A stretch of 64,000 bases of DNA. It comes from Nocardioides sp. Soil805 (GTDB taxonomy: Bacteria > Actinomycetota > Actinomycetes > Propionibacteriales > Nocardioidaceae). Where the stretch lies: assembly GCF_001429625.1 (NCBI RefSeq), contig NZ_LMSU01000006.1:133187-197186 (forward strand). The letters are read 5' to 3'. The translations under genes and the position numbers were made by a program. Shown piece by piece: positions 15,665 through 24,083 of the stretch (positions are counted from its first letter, which is position 1; each line of letters opens with the position of its first letter). The notes under the pieces are model-generated. The model had not been told where the DNA came from. It saw only the letters and a list, made by a program, of their open reading frames with translations, and did not search any database.

Positions 15665-16938
15665 GACTCCACCACCCGCGACCAGGCGGCGGCGAAGTCG
15701 GGGAACGTCTTGCCGGTCGTGGCGATGTCCTCGACCAGCACGCCCTCGACGGCCGAGCCGATGATCACGCCGGCGTGGGCCATCCGGTGGTCGGCGTAGG
15801 TGTGGAACGTGCCGCCGTGGAGCGTCGCGGGCCGGATGGTCAGGCCGTCGGCGTGCTCGGTCACGTCGGCACCGAGAGCGCCGAGCTCGGCGGCGAGGGC
15901 GGCGAGCCGGTCGGTCTCGTGGCCGCGGATGTGGCCGATGCCCCGCAGGTGCGAGGGCGACTCGGCGAGCGCGCACAGGGCCGCGACGGCGGGGGTGAGC
16001 TCCCCGATGTCGTGCATGTCGAGGTCGATGCCCGCGATGGCGTCGCCCCCGGTCACCCTCAGCCCGGCGTCGGGACCGGTGACGTCCTCGACGGTGCAGC
16101 CCATCCGGGTGAGGACGTCGCGCAACGCGTCGCCGGGCTGCGTGGTGCGCGCCGGCCAGTCGCGGACGGTGACGGTGCCGCCTGTGGTGGCGGCGAGGGC
16201 GAGGAAGGGGGCGGCGTTGGACAGGTCCGGCTCGACCGCCTCGTCGACCGCGGCGATCGGTCCGGGCGCGACCGCCCACCGGTTGGCGTCCGCGTCGTCG
16301 ACCTCCACCCCGCGCTCGCGCAGCATGGCGACGGTCATCTCGATGTGGGGGAGGGAGGGGACCGGCTTGCCGTCGTGACGCACGTCGACCCCCCGGTCGT
16401 AGCGGGCCCCGGCGAGGAGCAGGGCCGAGACGAACTGCGAGGACGCGCTCGCGTCGATGACGACCGTCCCGCCCGGGACGGTGCCCGTGCCCACCACGGT
16501 GAAGGGCAGCGCCCCCCGGCCGTCGTCCTCGACGCGGATGCCGAGGGCGGCCAGGGCGGTGAGCACCTCCCCGATCGGGCGGTTGCGCATGTGGGGGTCA
16601 CCGTCGAAGTCGACGCGCCCGGTCGCCAGCCCGGCGACCGGCGGGACGAAGCGCATGACGGTGCCGGCGAGCCCGCAGTCGACGGCGGCGTCACCGGCCA
16701 TCGGACGCGGCGTGACGAGCCAGTCGTCGTCCCGGTCCTCGACGCCGACGCCGAGGGAGCGCAGCGCGGAGGCCATCAGGAGCGTGTCGCGCGAGCGCAG
16801 CGGGCGGCGTACGGCGCCGGGTCCGTCGGCGAGCGCGGCCAGCACCAGCGCGCGGTTGGTCAGCGACTTGCTGCCCGGCAGCGAGACGACGCTCGCCACC
16901 GGGCCTGTCGGGCGGGGCGCGGGCCAGGTCTCGGTCAC
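15661..16938 (-). CDS. aroA: 3-phosphoshikimate 1-carboxyvinyltransferase (EPSP synthase)
   Basis: A 425-residue EPSP synthase, the sixth step of the shikimate pathway, joining phosphoenolpyruvate to shikimate 3-phosphate. Motifs are [17 protein letters not shown] near the N-terminus, the [11 protein letters not shown] loop, [12 protein letters not shown], and [15 protein letters not shown] near the C-terminus. The GTG at 16938 has TAGGGT exactly six bases upstream, so the aroA-rsgA mRNA is probably leaderless. Confidence 0.96.
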   Translation of the reverse strand: MTETWPAPRPTGPVASVVSLPGSKSLTNRALVLAALADGPGAVRRPLRSRDTLLMASALRSLGVGVEDRDDDWLVTPRPMAGDAAVDCGLAGTVMRFVPPVAGLATGRVDFDGDPHMRNRPIGEVLTALAALGIRVEDDGRGALPFTVVGTGTVPGGTVVIDASASSQFVSALLLAGARYDRGVDVRHDGKPVPSLPHIEMTVAMLRERGVEVDDADANRWAVAPGPIAAVDEAVEPDLSNAAPFLALAATTGGTVTVRDWPARTTQPGDALRDVLTRMGCTVEDVTGPDAGLRVTGGDAIAGIDLDMHDIGELTPAVAALCALAESPSHLRGIGHIRGHETDRLAALAAELGALGADVTEHADGLTIRPATLHGGTFHTYADHRMAHAGVIIGSAVEGVLVEDIATTGKTFPDFAAAWSRVVES

Positions 16939-16944
16939 CCGCGC

Positions 16945-16950
16945 ACCCTA
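16945..16950 (-). promoter_or_regulatory. -10 hexamer of aroA-rsgA (leaderless)
   Basis: TAGGGT on the minus strand with six bases to the GTG at 16938. This supports that GTG as the aroA start. Confidence 0.55.
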
Positions 16951-16958
16951 TCGACCAC

Positions 16959-17489
16959 TCAGGTCAGCTGTGCCTTGGCGAGACGCGCCTCGCGGCGGGC
17001 GTCCTTGGCCAGCTGGCGTGCCTCGCGCTTGGCGTCGGTCGCGGCACGGCGGGCGCGCCAGGCGAGGCCGGGCTTGCCCTCGGTGTCGACGCCGGCGAGG
17101 AGCAGGCCGCCCATCATCGAGATGTTCTTGAAGAAGTGGACCTTCTGGTTGCCCTTGGCCGCGGGGTCCGACTCCTCCCAGAAGCGGTGACCGGCGAACG
17201 TGGTCGGCAGCAGCGAGGCGGCCAGGACCGTCGACGCGAGGCGCGGCGCGCGGCCGGTGGCCAGCGCCGCGGCGGCGGTGATCTGCGCGACGGCGTTGAT
17301 GCGCACGAGCGTGGTCGCGTCGGTCGGGATCGGTGCCTGGGGCACGGCCTTCTGCGCCAGGGGCACCACCTTGTCGGCGATGGGCTGGGCCGCGGGGCCG
17401 AGCGAGGAGGCGTTCTTGAGGGCGTTGACGCCGCCGACCACGAACATCGAGGCCAGCATGGGGCGTGCGATCAGTCTGGTGACGGTCAT
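16959..17489 (-). CDS. DoxX family membrane protein with basic coiled C-terminal tail
   Basis: A 176-residue DoxX-like protein. It opens with RLIARPMLASMFVVGGVNALKN, the standard DoxX start, has hydrophobic helices near residues 10-30, 70-85, 90-110 and 125-140, and ends in a highly charged tail with K/R-E-A repeats (residues 145-176). TAGGA lies upstream of the ATG. DoxX proteins are linked to membrane redox processes, but this one has no clear partner here. Confidence 0.8.
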   Translation of the reverse strand: MTVTRLIARPMLASMFVVGGVNALKNASSLGPAAQPIADKVVPLAQKAVPQAPIPTDATTLVRINAVAQITAAAALATGRAPRLASTVLAASLLPTTFAGHRFWEESDPAAKGNQKVHFFKNISMMGGLLLAGVDTEGKPGLAWRARRAATDAKREARQLAKDARREARLAKAQLT

Positions 17490-17542
17490 GGGTCATTCCT
17501 ACACGACCACGACCACGCGGGGTCCACCCCGTCGGAGGCCCG

Positions 17543-19549
17543 TCAGTCCCAGGTGACGGTGGCGGTGTTGTCCTCGGGCGTGGTGTCGGGACCGTCGTCG
17601 CTGGTGGCCGTGAAGGTCAGTCGCGAGGTGCGGTTGGCGCCGGAGACCGCGTGCACCGCGAGCGGGCTCGAGTCGGTGACCGTGCAGGTCATGCGCCCGC
17701 CCGCCCAGGAGCCGCACTGCGCCCCCTCCACCTGCACGAGCACGGGATCACCGGTGAGGACCAGGGTGGCCGTCTCGCCCTCCGGGAGGCCCACGACGGT
17801 CGCGGTGAGGTCGACGCTCGCGCCGTTGCCGGTCGGCTGGGTGACGCTCATGACGAGGTCTCGGACCGCCGGGTCGGGATCGGGGTCCGGGGTCGGGTCC
17901 GTCGTGGGCGGCGAGGTCGGCGGCGTGGTCGGGTCGGTGGTGGGTGGTGTCGTCGGGTCGGTGGTGGGTGGCGTGGTGGGTGGTGTCGTCGGGTCAGTGG
18001 TGGGTGGTGTCGTCGGGTCGGTGGTGGGTGGCGTGGTCGGCGCGGTCGTCGGTGCGGTCGTGGGCGGGTCGACGGTCGGCAGCGGCACGGGCGGTGGCGT
18101 CAGGGTGGGCAGCGTGGTCGGTACGCCGGTGGGCGCCACCGTGGGAGCCGCCGTGGGAGCCGACGTGGGAGCCGACGTGGGCGGCGTCGTCGGCGGTGCC
18201 GTCGGACCCTGTGTCGGGCCGTCGGTCGGTCCCTGTGTCGGCCCCTGTGTCGTCGGACCCTGCGTGGGGTCGTCCGTCGGGCCCTGCGTCGGATCGTCCG
18301 AGGGCGGCTCGGTCGGCGCGTCCGTCGGGCTGTCGGTGGGTCCGTCCGAGGTCCCGTCGGTCGTCTCGGTGGACGGAACGTCCCCGGGTTCCGAGGCGGG
18401 TCCAGAGGCCGGTCCGGAGGCCGGGGACGACGGGACGGGAGAGGTGGGTCCGGGCGTCGCGGAGGTGCCCGCGGTCGTGCCTGCCGTGCGTCCCTGCGCC
18501 TGGCCCCGCCCCCCGGAGAGGGCGCCCGAGCCCGCGGCGGCGGAGGCCGCGTCGTCGAGCGCGGCCTCGCCGTCCGTCTGGTCCGTGCCGGCGACGGCGC
18601 CGGAGACGGCGGCCGGCGGCTGGGTGTCCTGCCACACCAGGAAGCCGCCGCCGCCCACCGACACCGCGGCGGTGACCCCGACGACGGCCGCGACCTGCGA
18701 GTGGGCGCCGATGAGGTCCCGGGCCCGTCCCACGAGGCCGGCGAGCCCGGCGGGCGCGGCGGCACCCGTTGCCGCGGACGCGTACGCCGCCCCCACGCCG
18801 CCGAGCAGCAGCGGCGCGAGGATGGCGCCGAGGTTGGAGTTGACCTCACTGAGCTCGAGGTAGATCGCCGCGCAGGAGCGGCAGTGACCCAGGTGGTCCT
18901 CGAGCTTGCCCGCGTCGCGCCGGGAGATGCCGTTGCGGATGTAGGCCCCGAGGTGGGCCCGGGTCCACTGGCAGCTCTCGTCGTCGAGCTCGGAGGCGTG
19001 CTCGTTGAGGTAGGCCTGCCGCAGTCCCTCGCGGGCCCGGTAGGCGAGCGCGGACACGGAGTTGGCGCTCATCCCCAACAGCGGGGCGACGTCCGCGGGC
19101 TTCTGCCCCTCGACCTCGGTGTGCCACAGGACCAGCTGCCACCGCTCCGGCAACGACGCGAAGGCGCGGGCGGCGGTGGCGCTCTCGAAGCCCTCGACGG
19201 CCGTGTCGCGGAAGGGGACGCCGGGGTCGAACATCTCCATGTCGTCGGTGGTGTGCAGCCGCGAGGTCGCCCGTAGGCGGTCCACGCGCAGGCGGCGTAC
19301 GGCCGTGAGCAGGTAGGCGCGGAACGCGACGTCGGGACCGCCGCCGCGCTGCAGCACCTGCAGCACCTTCACGAACGCCTCGGACACCAGGTCCTCCACG
19401 TCGCCGGCCGAGACGAGCTGCCGCGCGAGCCGCCGGGCCGCCTCCACGTGCCGCTCGAAGAGCTGGCCGTAGGCGTCGGTGTCCCCGCCCCGGACCGCCG
19501 AGATCAGCTCGGCGTCGCCCGGGGTCTCCACACGCGTCGTGCTGCTCAT
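17543..19549 (-). CDS. ECF sigma factor fused to a ZAS zinc finger, membrane segment(s), Pro/Thr stalk and beta domain
   Basis: A 668-residue fusion. Residues 10-90 are sigma region 2 (DLVSEAFVKVLQVLQRGG) and 125-182 region 4 (LPERWQLVLWHTEVEGQ). Residues 219-226 form an anti-sigma zinc-finger motif H-x3-C-x2-C (His219, Cys223, Cys226). Hydrophobic stretches lie at about 239-262 and 286-306. Residues about 330-560 are a Ser/Thr/Pro stalk with repeats of the PTTDPTTPP type. The last ~105 residues resemble an Ig/DUF11-like beta domain with two cysteines. The sigma and its anti-sigma are thus one polypeptide anchored at the membrane. If only the second hydrophobic segment spans, the stalk is outside the cell; if both do, it is inside. 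ATG 19549 is chosen; GTG 19555 is possible. Confidence 0.82.
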   Translation of the reverse strand: MSSTTRVETPGDAELISAVRGGDTDAYGQLFERHVEAARRLARQLVSAGDVEDLVSEAFVKVLQVLQRGGGPDVAFRAYLLTAVRRLRVDRLRATSRLHTTDDMEMFDPGVPFRDTAVEGFESATAARAFASLPERWQLVLWHTEVEGQKPADVAPLLGMSANSVSALAYRAREGLRQAYLNEHASELDDESCQWTRAHLGAYIRNGISRRDAGKLEDHLGHCRSCAAIYLELSEVNSNLGAILAPLLLGGVGAAYASAATGAAAPAGLAGLVGRARDLIGAHSQVAAVVGVTAAVSVGGGGFLVWQDTQPPAAVSGAVAGTDQTDGEAALDDAASAAAGSGALSGGRGQAQGRTAGTTAGTSATPGPTSPVPSSPASGPASGPASEPGDVPSTETTDGTSDGPTDSPTDAPTEPPSDDPTQGPTDDPTQGPTTQGPTQGPTDGPTQGPTAPPTTPPTSAPTSAPTAAPTVAPTGVPTTLPTLTPPPVPLPTVDPPTTAPTTAPTTPPTTDPTTPPTTDPTTPPTTPPTTDPTTPPTTDPTTPPTSPPTTDPTPDPDPDPAVRDLVMSVTQPTGNGASVDLTATVVGLPEGETATLVLTGDPVLVQVEGAQCGSWAGGRMTCTVTDSSPLAVHAVSGANRTSRLTFTATSDDGPDTTPEDNTATVTWD
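17925..18040 (-). repeat. Tandem DNA repeat coding for the Pro/Thr stalk
   Basis: Near-perfect units around GGGTCGGTGGTGGGTGG recur with a period of about 24 bases (about 17925-18040). They encode Thr/Pro/Asp repeats of the fused sigma factor. Slippage here would change stalk length without a frameshift. Confidence 0.75.
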
Positions 19550-19712
19550 GCTCACCAGACGGTTCGAGGGGCGAAGGCGTGACGCCACTGTAGGCCCCTT
19601 CGGGTGGTGCCGGAGAGAAGTTGCCCGTGAATCGGCGTCATGCCTCCCCGGGACCCTCGTCCAACTCCCGTAGGACCCAGGACCAGCGACACAGACCGGG
19701 AGGGGGCGCACC

Positions 19713-20474
19713 GTGGGACGGTTCGAGCTGGGCTCGTTCGTGCTCGGAGCGCGACGTCCCACGGCCGGTCCCGGGACGAGGGGTGCGCTGTCTCCCGACG
19801 TGCAGGTGGGGCTGCCGCGTCGGTTCGAGGCAGTGGCGGAGGCCCTCGTCTCGGGATCGGACGCCACCTCCGCGTGCGCGGTGGCCGGCCGGGACCTGGC
19901 GATGGACGGGTCGTCCCTCGAGGAGACGATGGCCGGGCTGCGCCAGACCTGGCAGGTGGTGCGTGGCCAGGACCCGGCGTACGACGCCCTCTCGGCGCTC
20001 CTGGTCGCCTGGAGCGAGGCGGCGATGTCCTACTTCCACACCCTGTCGTGCGAGGACCCGATGACCGGGCTCGCGACCCGGGCGCACGTGCGCAGCCGGC
20101 TCGGTGACCTCTACCGCCGGCACGGCGCGGGAGACGTCGACGCCGGGTGGGCGCTGGTGGTGTGCGAGCTGGCCGGTGACGCCCCGGGCGCCGACGGGGT
20201 GGACCACGGCACGCGGCTGGCCGCCACGCTGCGGCTGTCCCGGGTGGGCGAGGCGGCGCGCACGGTCTTCGCAGCGGGCGAGACCGTCGGCCGGCTGGCC
20301 CCGCACCGCGTGGTGGTCGTGGCGTCGCGCAACGACCGGCTCGGCACCCGGGTCCGGTTGCTGCGCTCGCTGGTCACCGGGCTCACCGACGACCCGGCGC
20401 GGGTCTGGATCGAGGGGCTGCCGCGCACCGAGCTCGCCGCCTCCCAGCTGCTCGACGAGCTCGCCCGCAGCTGA
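19713..20474 (+). CDS. Degenerate GGDEF-like domain protein
   Basis: A 253-residue soluble protein that I do not recognise as a whole. Around residue 112 it has DPMTGLATRAHVRSRL, which matches the conserved entry of GGDEF domains (D-x-LTGL-x-NR). At the position of the GGDEF signature it reads VGRLAPHRVVVV, so the catalytic and metal residues are absent. The N-terminal 100 residues are helical with no known domain. A diguanylate cyclase activity is therefore unlikely; it could be a nucleotide-binding or protein-interaction relic. It is divergent from the fused ECF sigma factor across 163 bases. The GTG at 19713 is preceded by GGGAGGGGG. Confidence 0.65.
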   Translation: MGRFELGSFVLGARRPTAGPGTRGALSPDVQVGLPRRFEAVAEALVSGSDATSACAVAGRDLAMDGSSLEETMAGLRQTWQVVRGQDPAYDALSALLVAWSEAAMSYFHTLSCEDPMTGLATRAHVRSRLGDLYRRHGAGDVDAGWALVVCELAGDAPGADGVDHGTRLAATLRLSRVGEAARTVFAAGETVGRLAPHRVVVVASRNDRLGTRVRLLRSLVTGLTDDPARVWIEGLPRTELAASQLLDELARS

Positions 20475-20501
20475 GCCGGACCCGCAACCCGGCGGGGTCA
20501 C

Positions 20502-20507
20502 TACGCT
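20502..20507 (+). promoter_or_regulatory. -10 hexamer of the SRAP gene (leaderless)
   Basis: TACGCT is followed by six bases and then the ATG at 20514. Confidence 0.5.
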
Positions 20508-20513
20508 GGCCCC

Positions 20514-21275
20514 ATGTGCGGACGCTATGCCTCGTCACGACGCCCCGAGGACCTCGTCGAGGAGTTCGAGGTCGTCGCCGACCGCACGCCCGCGCCCCTG
20601 GCCGCCGACTACAACGTCGCGCCGACCAAGGAGGTGTACGCCGTCGTGGAGCGCCCGCCGACCAAGGACAGCCCCGAGCCGCCGGAGCGCCAGCTGCGCG
20701 TGCTGACCTGGGGGCTGGTGCCGTCGTGGGCCAAGGACCCGGCGATCGGCAACCGGATGATCAACGCCCGGATGGAGACGGTGGCCGACAAGCCGGCGTA
20801 CAAGCGGGCCTTCGCCGTCCGCCGCTGCCTGCTGCCGGCCGACGGCTACTACGAGTGGTACCCCACGTCGCAGACCACCAAGGCCGGCAAGCCCGTCAAG
20901 CAGCCGTTCTTCATCCGGCCCGCGGACGGCGGCGTGCTCGCCATGGCCGGGCTCTACGAGATCTGGCGGGACCCGAGCCGCGCCGAGGACGACCCCGAGC
21001 GCTTCCGGTGGACCTGCACGGTGCTCACCACCGAGGCCGAGGACTCCCTGGGCCACATCCACGACCGGATGCCGCTGATGGTCGAGCGGGACCGGTGGTC
21101 GCAGTGGCTGGACCCCCGCGTCGGCGGCGAGCTCTCGCTGCTGGTGCCTGCGGCCCCCGGCAGCCTGGAGGCCTACCCCGTGTCGAAGGCGGTCGGCAAC
21201 GTGCGCAACAACGGCCCCGAGCTCGTCGAGCCGCTGCCCCTGGACGACGTGCCGGTCGAGGACGTCCCGTCGTGA
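20514..21275 (+). CDS. SOS response-associated peptidase (SRAP, YedK/HMCES family)
   Basis: A 253-residue SRAP protein. The catalytic Cys2 follows the initiator Met (MCGRYASS), so the start is fixed. Further family blocks are DYNVAPTKEV, LTWGLVPSWAKDP, INARMETV, RRCLLPADGYYEWYP and HDRMPLM. SRAP proteins form a covalent link between Cys2 and abasic sites in single-stranded DNA and protect them during replication. In M. tuberculosis the homologue also lies next to aroA. The stop is coupled (TGATG) to the following hydrolase gene. Confidence 0.93.
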   Translation: MCGRYASSRRPEDLVEEFEVVADRTPAPLAADYNVAPTKEVYAVVERPPTKDSPEPPERQLRVLTWGLVPSWAKDPAIGNRMINARMETVADKPAYKRAFAVRRCLLPADGYYEWYPTSQTTKAGKPVKQPFFIRPADGGVLAMAGLYEIWRDPSRAEDDPERFRWTCTVLTTEAEDSLGHIHDRMPLMVERDRWSQWLDPRVGGELSLLVPAAPGSLEAYPVSKAVGNVRNNGPELVEPLPLDDVPVEDVPS

Positions 21276-21925
21276 TGACGCCCACGATCCGCCCCGTGGA
21301 CACGCCGTACGGCGAGGGGCGGCTGCACCTGCGCCACGCCCGCCGCCCGGTGGCCACCCTCCTGCTCAGCCACGGTGCCGGCGGGGGAGTCGAGGCCCGC
21401 GACCTGCTCGCGCTGGCCGGCGACCTGCCGCGCCAGGGCATCAGCGTGCTGCTGCTCGAGCAGCCCTGGCGCGTCGCGGGACGCCGGATCGCCACCCCGC
21501 CCGCGACCCTGGACGCCGCCCTGCGCTCGGCCGCCGACATGCTGCGCACGAGGACCCCGCTCGTGGTGGGGGGACGCTCCGCCGGCGCCCGCTCGGCCGC
21601 GCGGTGCGCCCGCTCGCTGGGGGCCGTCGGCTGCCTGGCCCTGTCCTTCCCGCTGCACCCGCCCGGTCGCCCGGAGAGGTCCCGGGCCGAGGAGCTCGCC
21701 GGTGCCGGTGTGCCCGTGCTGGTCGTGCAGGGCGAGCGCGACCCGATGGGCCGCCCCGAGGAGTTCCCGACCGACGTGGCGGACCTCGACGTCGCCGTCG
21801 TACCCGCCGCCGACCACGGCCTCAAGGTCCCGGCCCGCGGCCCGGTGACCCAGGACGAGGCCATGGGGATCGTGGTGGAGTCGACCCTGGAGTGGCTGGT
21901 GCGTGAAATCCTGGGAAACCGCTAG
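21275..21925 (+). CDS. Alpha/beta-hydrolase family protein (dienelactone-hydrolase-like)
   Basis: A 216-residue small alpha/beta hydrolase. The oxyanion segment [10 protein letters not shown] and the nucleophile elbow [10 protein letters not shown] (Ser in G-x-S-x-G) are clear. A late [10 protein letters not shown] block carries the acid and VPAADHGLK the histidine. This group is often annotated as an alpha/beta hydrolase paired with SRAP. The ATG at 21275 overlaps the SRAP stop; a GTG three bases earlier is equally possible. The substrate is unknown. Confidence 0.8.
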   Translation: MTPTIRPVDTPYGEGRLHLRHARRPVATLLLSHGAGGGVEARDLLALAGDLPRQGISVLLLEQPWRVAGRRIATPPATLDAALRSAADMLRTRTPLVVGGRSAGARSAARCARSLGAVGCLALSFPLHPPGRPERSRAEELAGAGVPVLVVQGERDPMGRPEEFPTDVADLDVAVVPAADHGLKVPARGPVTQDEAMGIVVESTLEWLVREILGNR

Positions 21926-21926
21926 C

Positions 21927-21953
21927 GGGAATCACCGAACACCCCCGCGTGTT
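21927..21953 (+). promoter_or_regulatory. SigR-type promoter ahead of sigR (autoregulation)
   Basis: GGGAAT (21927-21932), exactly 18 bases, then GTT (21951-21953): a perfect match to the SigR consensus GGAAT-N18-GTT of Streptomyces. It begins just after the stop of the preceding hydrolase gene. Transcription would start near 21960, three bases before an in-frame GTG at 21963. Confidence 0.85.
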
Positions 21954-22052
21954 GAGACCGACGTGATCGCCACAGTCCCGCGTCCGGCTCCCAGCCGTCC
22001 GACCAGCCGCTCCTCGCTCGGCGCAGCCGAGGCGGCAGTAGTCTGGGAGACG

Positions 22053-22697
22053 ATGACCGAATCACTTCAGACCAGCGGTGACCCCGCGGTCGACCTCGAG
22101 ACCGAGACCGCGGACGAGCGCGCGCTGCGCTTCGAGCGCGACGCCCTGCCCCTCCTCGACCAGCTGTACGGCGCGGCGATGCGGATGACCCGCAACCCCG
22201 CCGACGCCGAGGACCTGGTCCAGGAGACGTTCGCCAAGGCCTACTCCGCGTTCCACCAGTTCAAGCCCGGCACCAACCTCAAGGCCTGGCTGTACCGGAT
22301 CCTGACCAACACCTACATCAACACCTACCGCAAGAAGCAGCGGGAGCCCCAGCAGTCGATGGCCGAGGACGTCGAGGACTGGCAGCTGGCCCGCGCGGAG
22401 TCGCACAGCTCCACCGGCCTCAAGTCGGCCGAGATGGAGGCCCTCGAGCACCTGCCCGACTCGCAGGTCAAGGACGCCCTCCAGCGGCTCCCCGAGGAGT
22501 TCCGGCTCGCGGTCTACCTCGCCGACGTCGAGGGATTCCCCTACAAGGAGATCGCCGAGATCATGAACACGCCCATCGGCACCGTGATGTCCCGCCTCCA
22601 CCGCGGCCGCCGCCAGCTGCGCGACATGCTGGCCGACCACGTGCGGGCGGGCAGCCTGCTGCCGGCAGGGACGACCGGGGAGAGGAGCGACTCGTGA
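22053..22697 (+). CDS. sigR: ECF sigma factor SigR (SigH-type), thiol-oxidative stress
   Basis: A 214-residue group IV sigma factor. Region 2 reads [23 protein letters not shown] and [20 protein letters not shown]; region 4 reads [26 protein letters not shown] and [14 protein letters not shown]. This is the disulfide-stress sigma factor that drives thioredoxin and mycothiol genes in Streptomyces (SigR) and mycobacteria (SigH). The ATG at 22053 has GGGAGA upstream. The frame stays open upstream, and a GTG at 21963 could add 30 residues, which recalls the unstable SigR' isoform of Streptomyces. It overlaps rsrA by four bases and is preceded by its own promoter type. Confidence 0.95.
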   Translation: MTESLQTSGDPAVDLETETADERALRFERDALPLLDQLYGAAMRMTRNPADAEDLVQETFAKAYSAFHQFKPGTNLKAWLYRILTNTYINTYRKKQREPQQSMAEDVEDWQLARAESHSSTGLKSAEMEALEHLPDSQVKDALQRLPEEFRLAVYLADVEGFPYKEIAEIMNTPIGTVMSRLHRGRRQLRDMLADHVRAGSLLPAGTTGERSDS

Positions 22698-22960
22698 GTG
22701 GGCACGAGCACAGCAACGAGGAGTGCGCCGACTACCTCGAGCGCATCGTCTACTTCCTCGACAACGAGCTGGACGAGGCCGACTGCTCGGCCGTCCAGGT
22801 CCACCTCGACGAGTGTGGGCCCTGCCTGGAGAAGTACGACCTGCAGCGCACCGTCAAGGCCGTCGTCGCGCGGTCGTGCTCGGAGGCGGCCCCCGACCAC
22901 CTGCGCGAGCGGGTGCGGGTGCAGATCCGCGCGGTCCAGGTCCGCATCTCCGAGGGCTGA
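22694..22960 (+). CDS. rsrA: Mycothiol-system anti-sigma factor RsrA
   Basis: An 88-residue zinc-binding anti-sigma factor. The ZAS motif is HLDECGPC (His37, Cys41, Cys44), with the further zinc ligand Cys11. This is the same numbering as the zinc ligands of Streptomyces RsrA. Cys31 and Cys62 are also kept. Under reducing conditions it holds SigR; disulfide formation releases zinc and SigR. The GTG start overlaps the sigR stop, keeping the two in balance. Confidence 0.95.
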   Translation: MSGHEHSNEECADYLERIVYFLDNELDEADCSAVQVHLDECGPCLEKYDLQRTVKAVVARSCSEAAPDHLRERVRVQIRAVQVRISEG

Positions 22961-23059
22961 GTCCCGGGGCTGATTGGCCCCGCTGCTCGGCATTTGAGAG
23001 GATGCTCCGAGCCCTGTACGGGGCACCCGTCAGGGCAACACGATTCTTGGAGGACGATC

Positions 23060-23134
23060 ATGGGCAAGACCGGTCGCAAGCGCCGCGCTCGCAAGAAGAA
23101 GGGCGCCAACCACGGAAAGCGCCCCAACGCCTGA
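23060..23134 (+). CDS. 50S ribosomal protein bL37 (24 residues)
   Basis: A 24-residue very basic peptide, MGKTGRKRRARKKKG then ANHGKRPNA. This is the actinobacterial ribosomal protein bL37, in which the closing ANHGKRPN motif is typical. A strong TTGGAGGA ribosome site lies 6 bases before the ATG. It sits 99 bases after rsrA and is followed directly by a strong hairpin terminator. It is easily missed by gene callers. Confidence 0.88.
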   Translation: MGKTGRKRRARKKKGANHGKRPNA

Positions 23135-23147
23135 GCGTTGGAACACC

Positions 23148-23174
23148 GAGCCCCTGGCCCTTGGCCGGGGGCTC
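23148..23174 (+). terminator. Hairpin terminator after bL37
   Basis: A 12-bp stem (GAGCCCCTGGCC / GGCCGGGGGCTC, one G-T pair) with a 3-base loop lies 13 bases after the bL37 stop. It closes the sigR-rsrA-bL37 region. Confidence 0.75.
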
Positions 23175-23224
23175 GCTGCATTTCCGGGGGCTGCAACCGT
23201 CGAGGTCGGCCAGCCGGTGGGACG

Positions 23225-23593
23225 TCAGAGGCGGGAGAGGAAGCGCTCCGCGTCGACGACCACCCGGGTGACCTCGCCGGCGGCGAGCACCTTGCCCGAG
23301 TCGAGGTCGCGGGCGCTGACGGTGAAGCGGCGCAGCCGCCCGTCGGCGTACGACGTCGCGGCGCTGACCTCGATCCGGGCGCCGACCGGGCTGGCGGCGA
23401 GGTGCTCGAGCTGGACGCGGGTGCCGACGCTCGTCTCGCCCTCGCCGAGGTCGGGGTCGACCGCCGCGCAGGTGGCGGCCTCGCACCACGCAAGTAGGCG
23501 GGGCGTGCCCAGCACCGGCAGCGAGCCGCTGCCGAGCGCGAGGGCGGTGTCGTCCTCACCGACGGTGAAGGTGAGCGTGGCCGTGCCGGTCAT
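23225..23593 (-). CDS. Hotdog-fold thioesterase family protein
   Basis: A 122-residue protein of the fluoroacetyl-CoA-thioesterase-like hotdog group. It shows the block LGTPRLLAWCEAATCAAV, then GETSVGTRVQLEHLAASPVG and a strand-rich C-terminus ending in VDAERFLSRL. It probably hydrolyses a short acyl-CoA. The ATG at 23593 overlaps the GNAT stop by four bases, so the two are coupled. Confidence 0.82.
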   Translation of the reverse strand: MTGTATLTFTVGEDDTALALGSGSLPVLGTPRLLAWCEAATCAAVDPDLGEGETSVGTRVQLEHLAASPVGARIEVSAATSYADGRLRRFTVSARDLDSGKVLAAGEVTRVVVDAERFLSRL

Positions 23594-24072
23594 GGGAGCT
23601 CCTTGGTGAAGGCGATGAGGTGCACGCCGGGCACGGGGTCCCAGTCGCGCGCGGGGTCGCGCCGGTAGCCCAGCCGCGTGTAGATGCGGTGCGCGTGGGT
23701 CATCCCGGGCAGCGAGGAGAGCACCATGGCGGTGGCCCCGTGGTCGCGGGCCCGCTCCTCGCACAGCGCCGCCAGCGCGGCCCCTGCGCCACGGCCCCGG
23801 GCGGCGGGGTCGACGGCGAGCATCCGGAACTCGCCCTCGTGCTCGACCGCCAGCTCGCGCCACGGCGAGCCGGGCGGGCAGCAGGTCACGCAGCCGAGCA
23901 GCTCGCCGTCCTCCACGGCGACCCACAGCTCACCCTGGGCGTCCCGGGAGGCGGTGTCGCGCAGCCGCTCGACGTACGGGTCGTCCGGTCCGAGGGTGAA
24001 GTCGGCGTACGCCGCGACGGTGAGCTCGCCGAGGGCGGCGAGCTCGTCGGGACGGGCGCGCCGCAGCTCCAT
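23590..24072 (-). CDS. GNAT family N-acetyltransferase
   Basis: A 160-residue single-domain GNAT. The acetyl-CoA loop is MLAVDPAARGRGAGAAL, preceded by strands 2-4 (GELWVAVEDGELLGCVT) and followed by HRIYTRLGYRRDP. The acceptor is unknown. The ATG at 24072 is preferred over a GTG at 24081 because GAGGG lies 8 bases upstream of it. It is in an operon with the upstream ThDP enzyme (11 bases) and the downstream thioesterase. Confidence 0.85.
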   Translation of the reverse strand: MELRRARPDELAALGELTVAAYADFTLGPDDPYVERLRDTASRDAQGELWVAVEDGELLGCVTCCPPGSPWRELAVEHEGEFRMLAVDPAARGRGAGAALAALCEERARDHGATAMVLSSLPGMTHAHRIYTRLGYRRDPARDWDPVPGVHLIAFTKELP

Positions 24073-24083
24073 CGCAGGCACCC

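Noticed and set aside
17925-18330. Regular repeats that could be mistaken for a CRISPR array
   Set aside because: They are in-frame coding repeats for Pro/Thr residues with no unique spacers and no cas genes.
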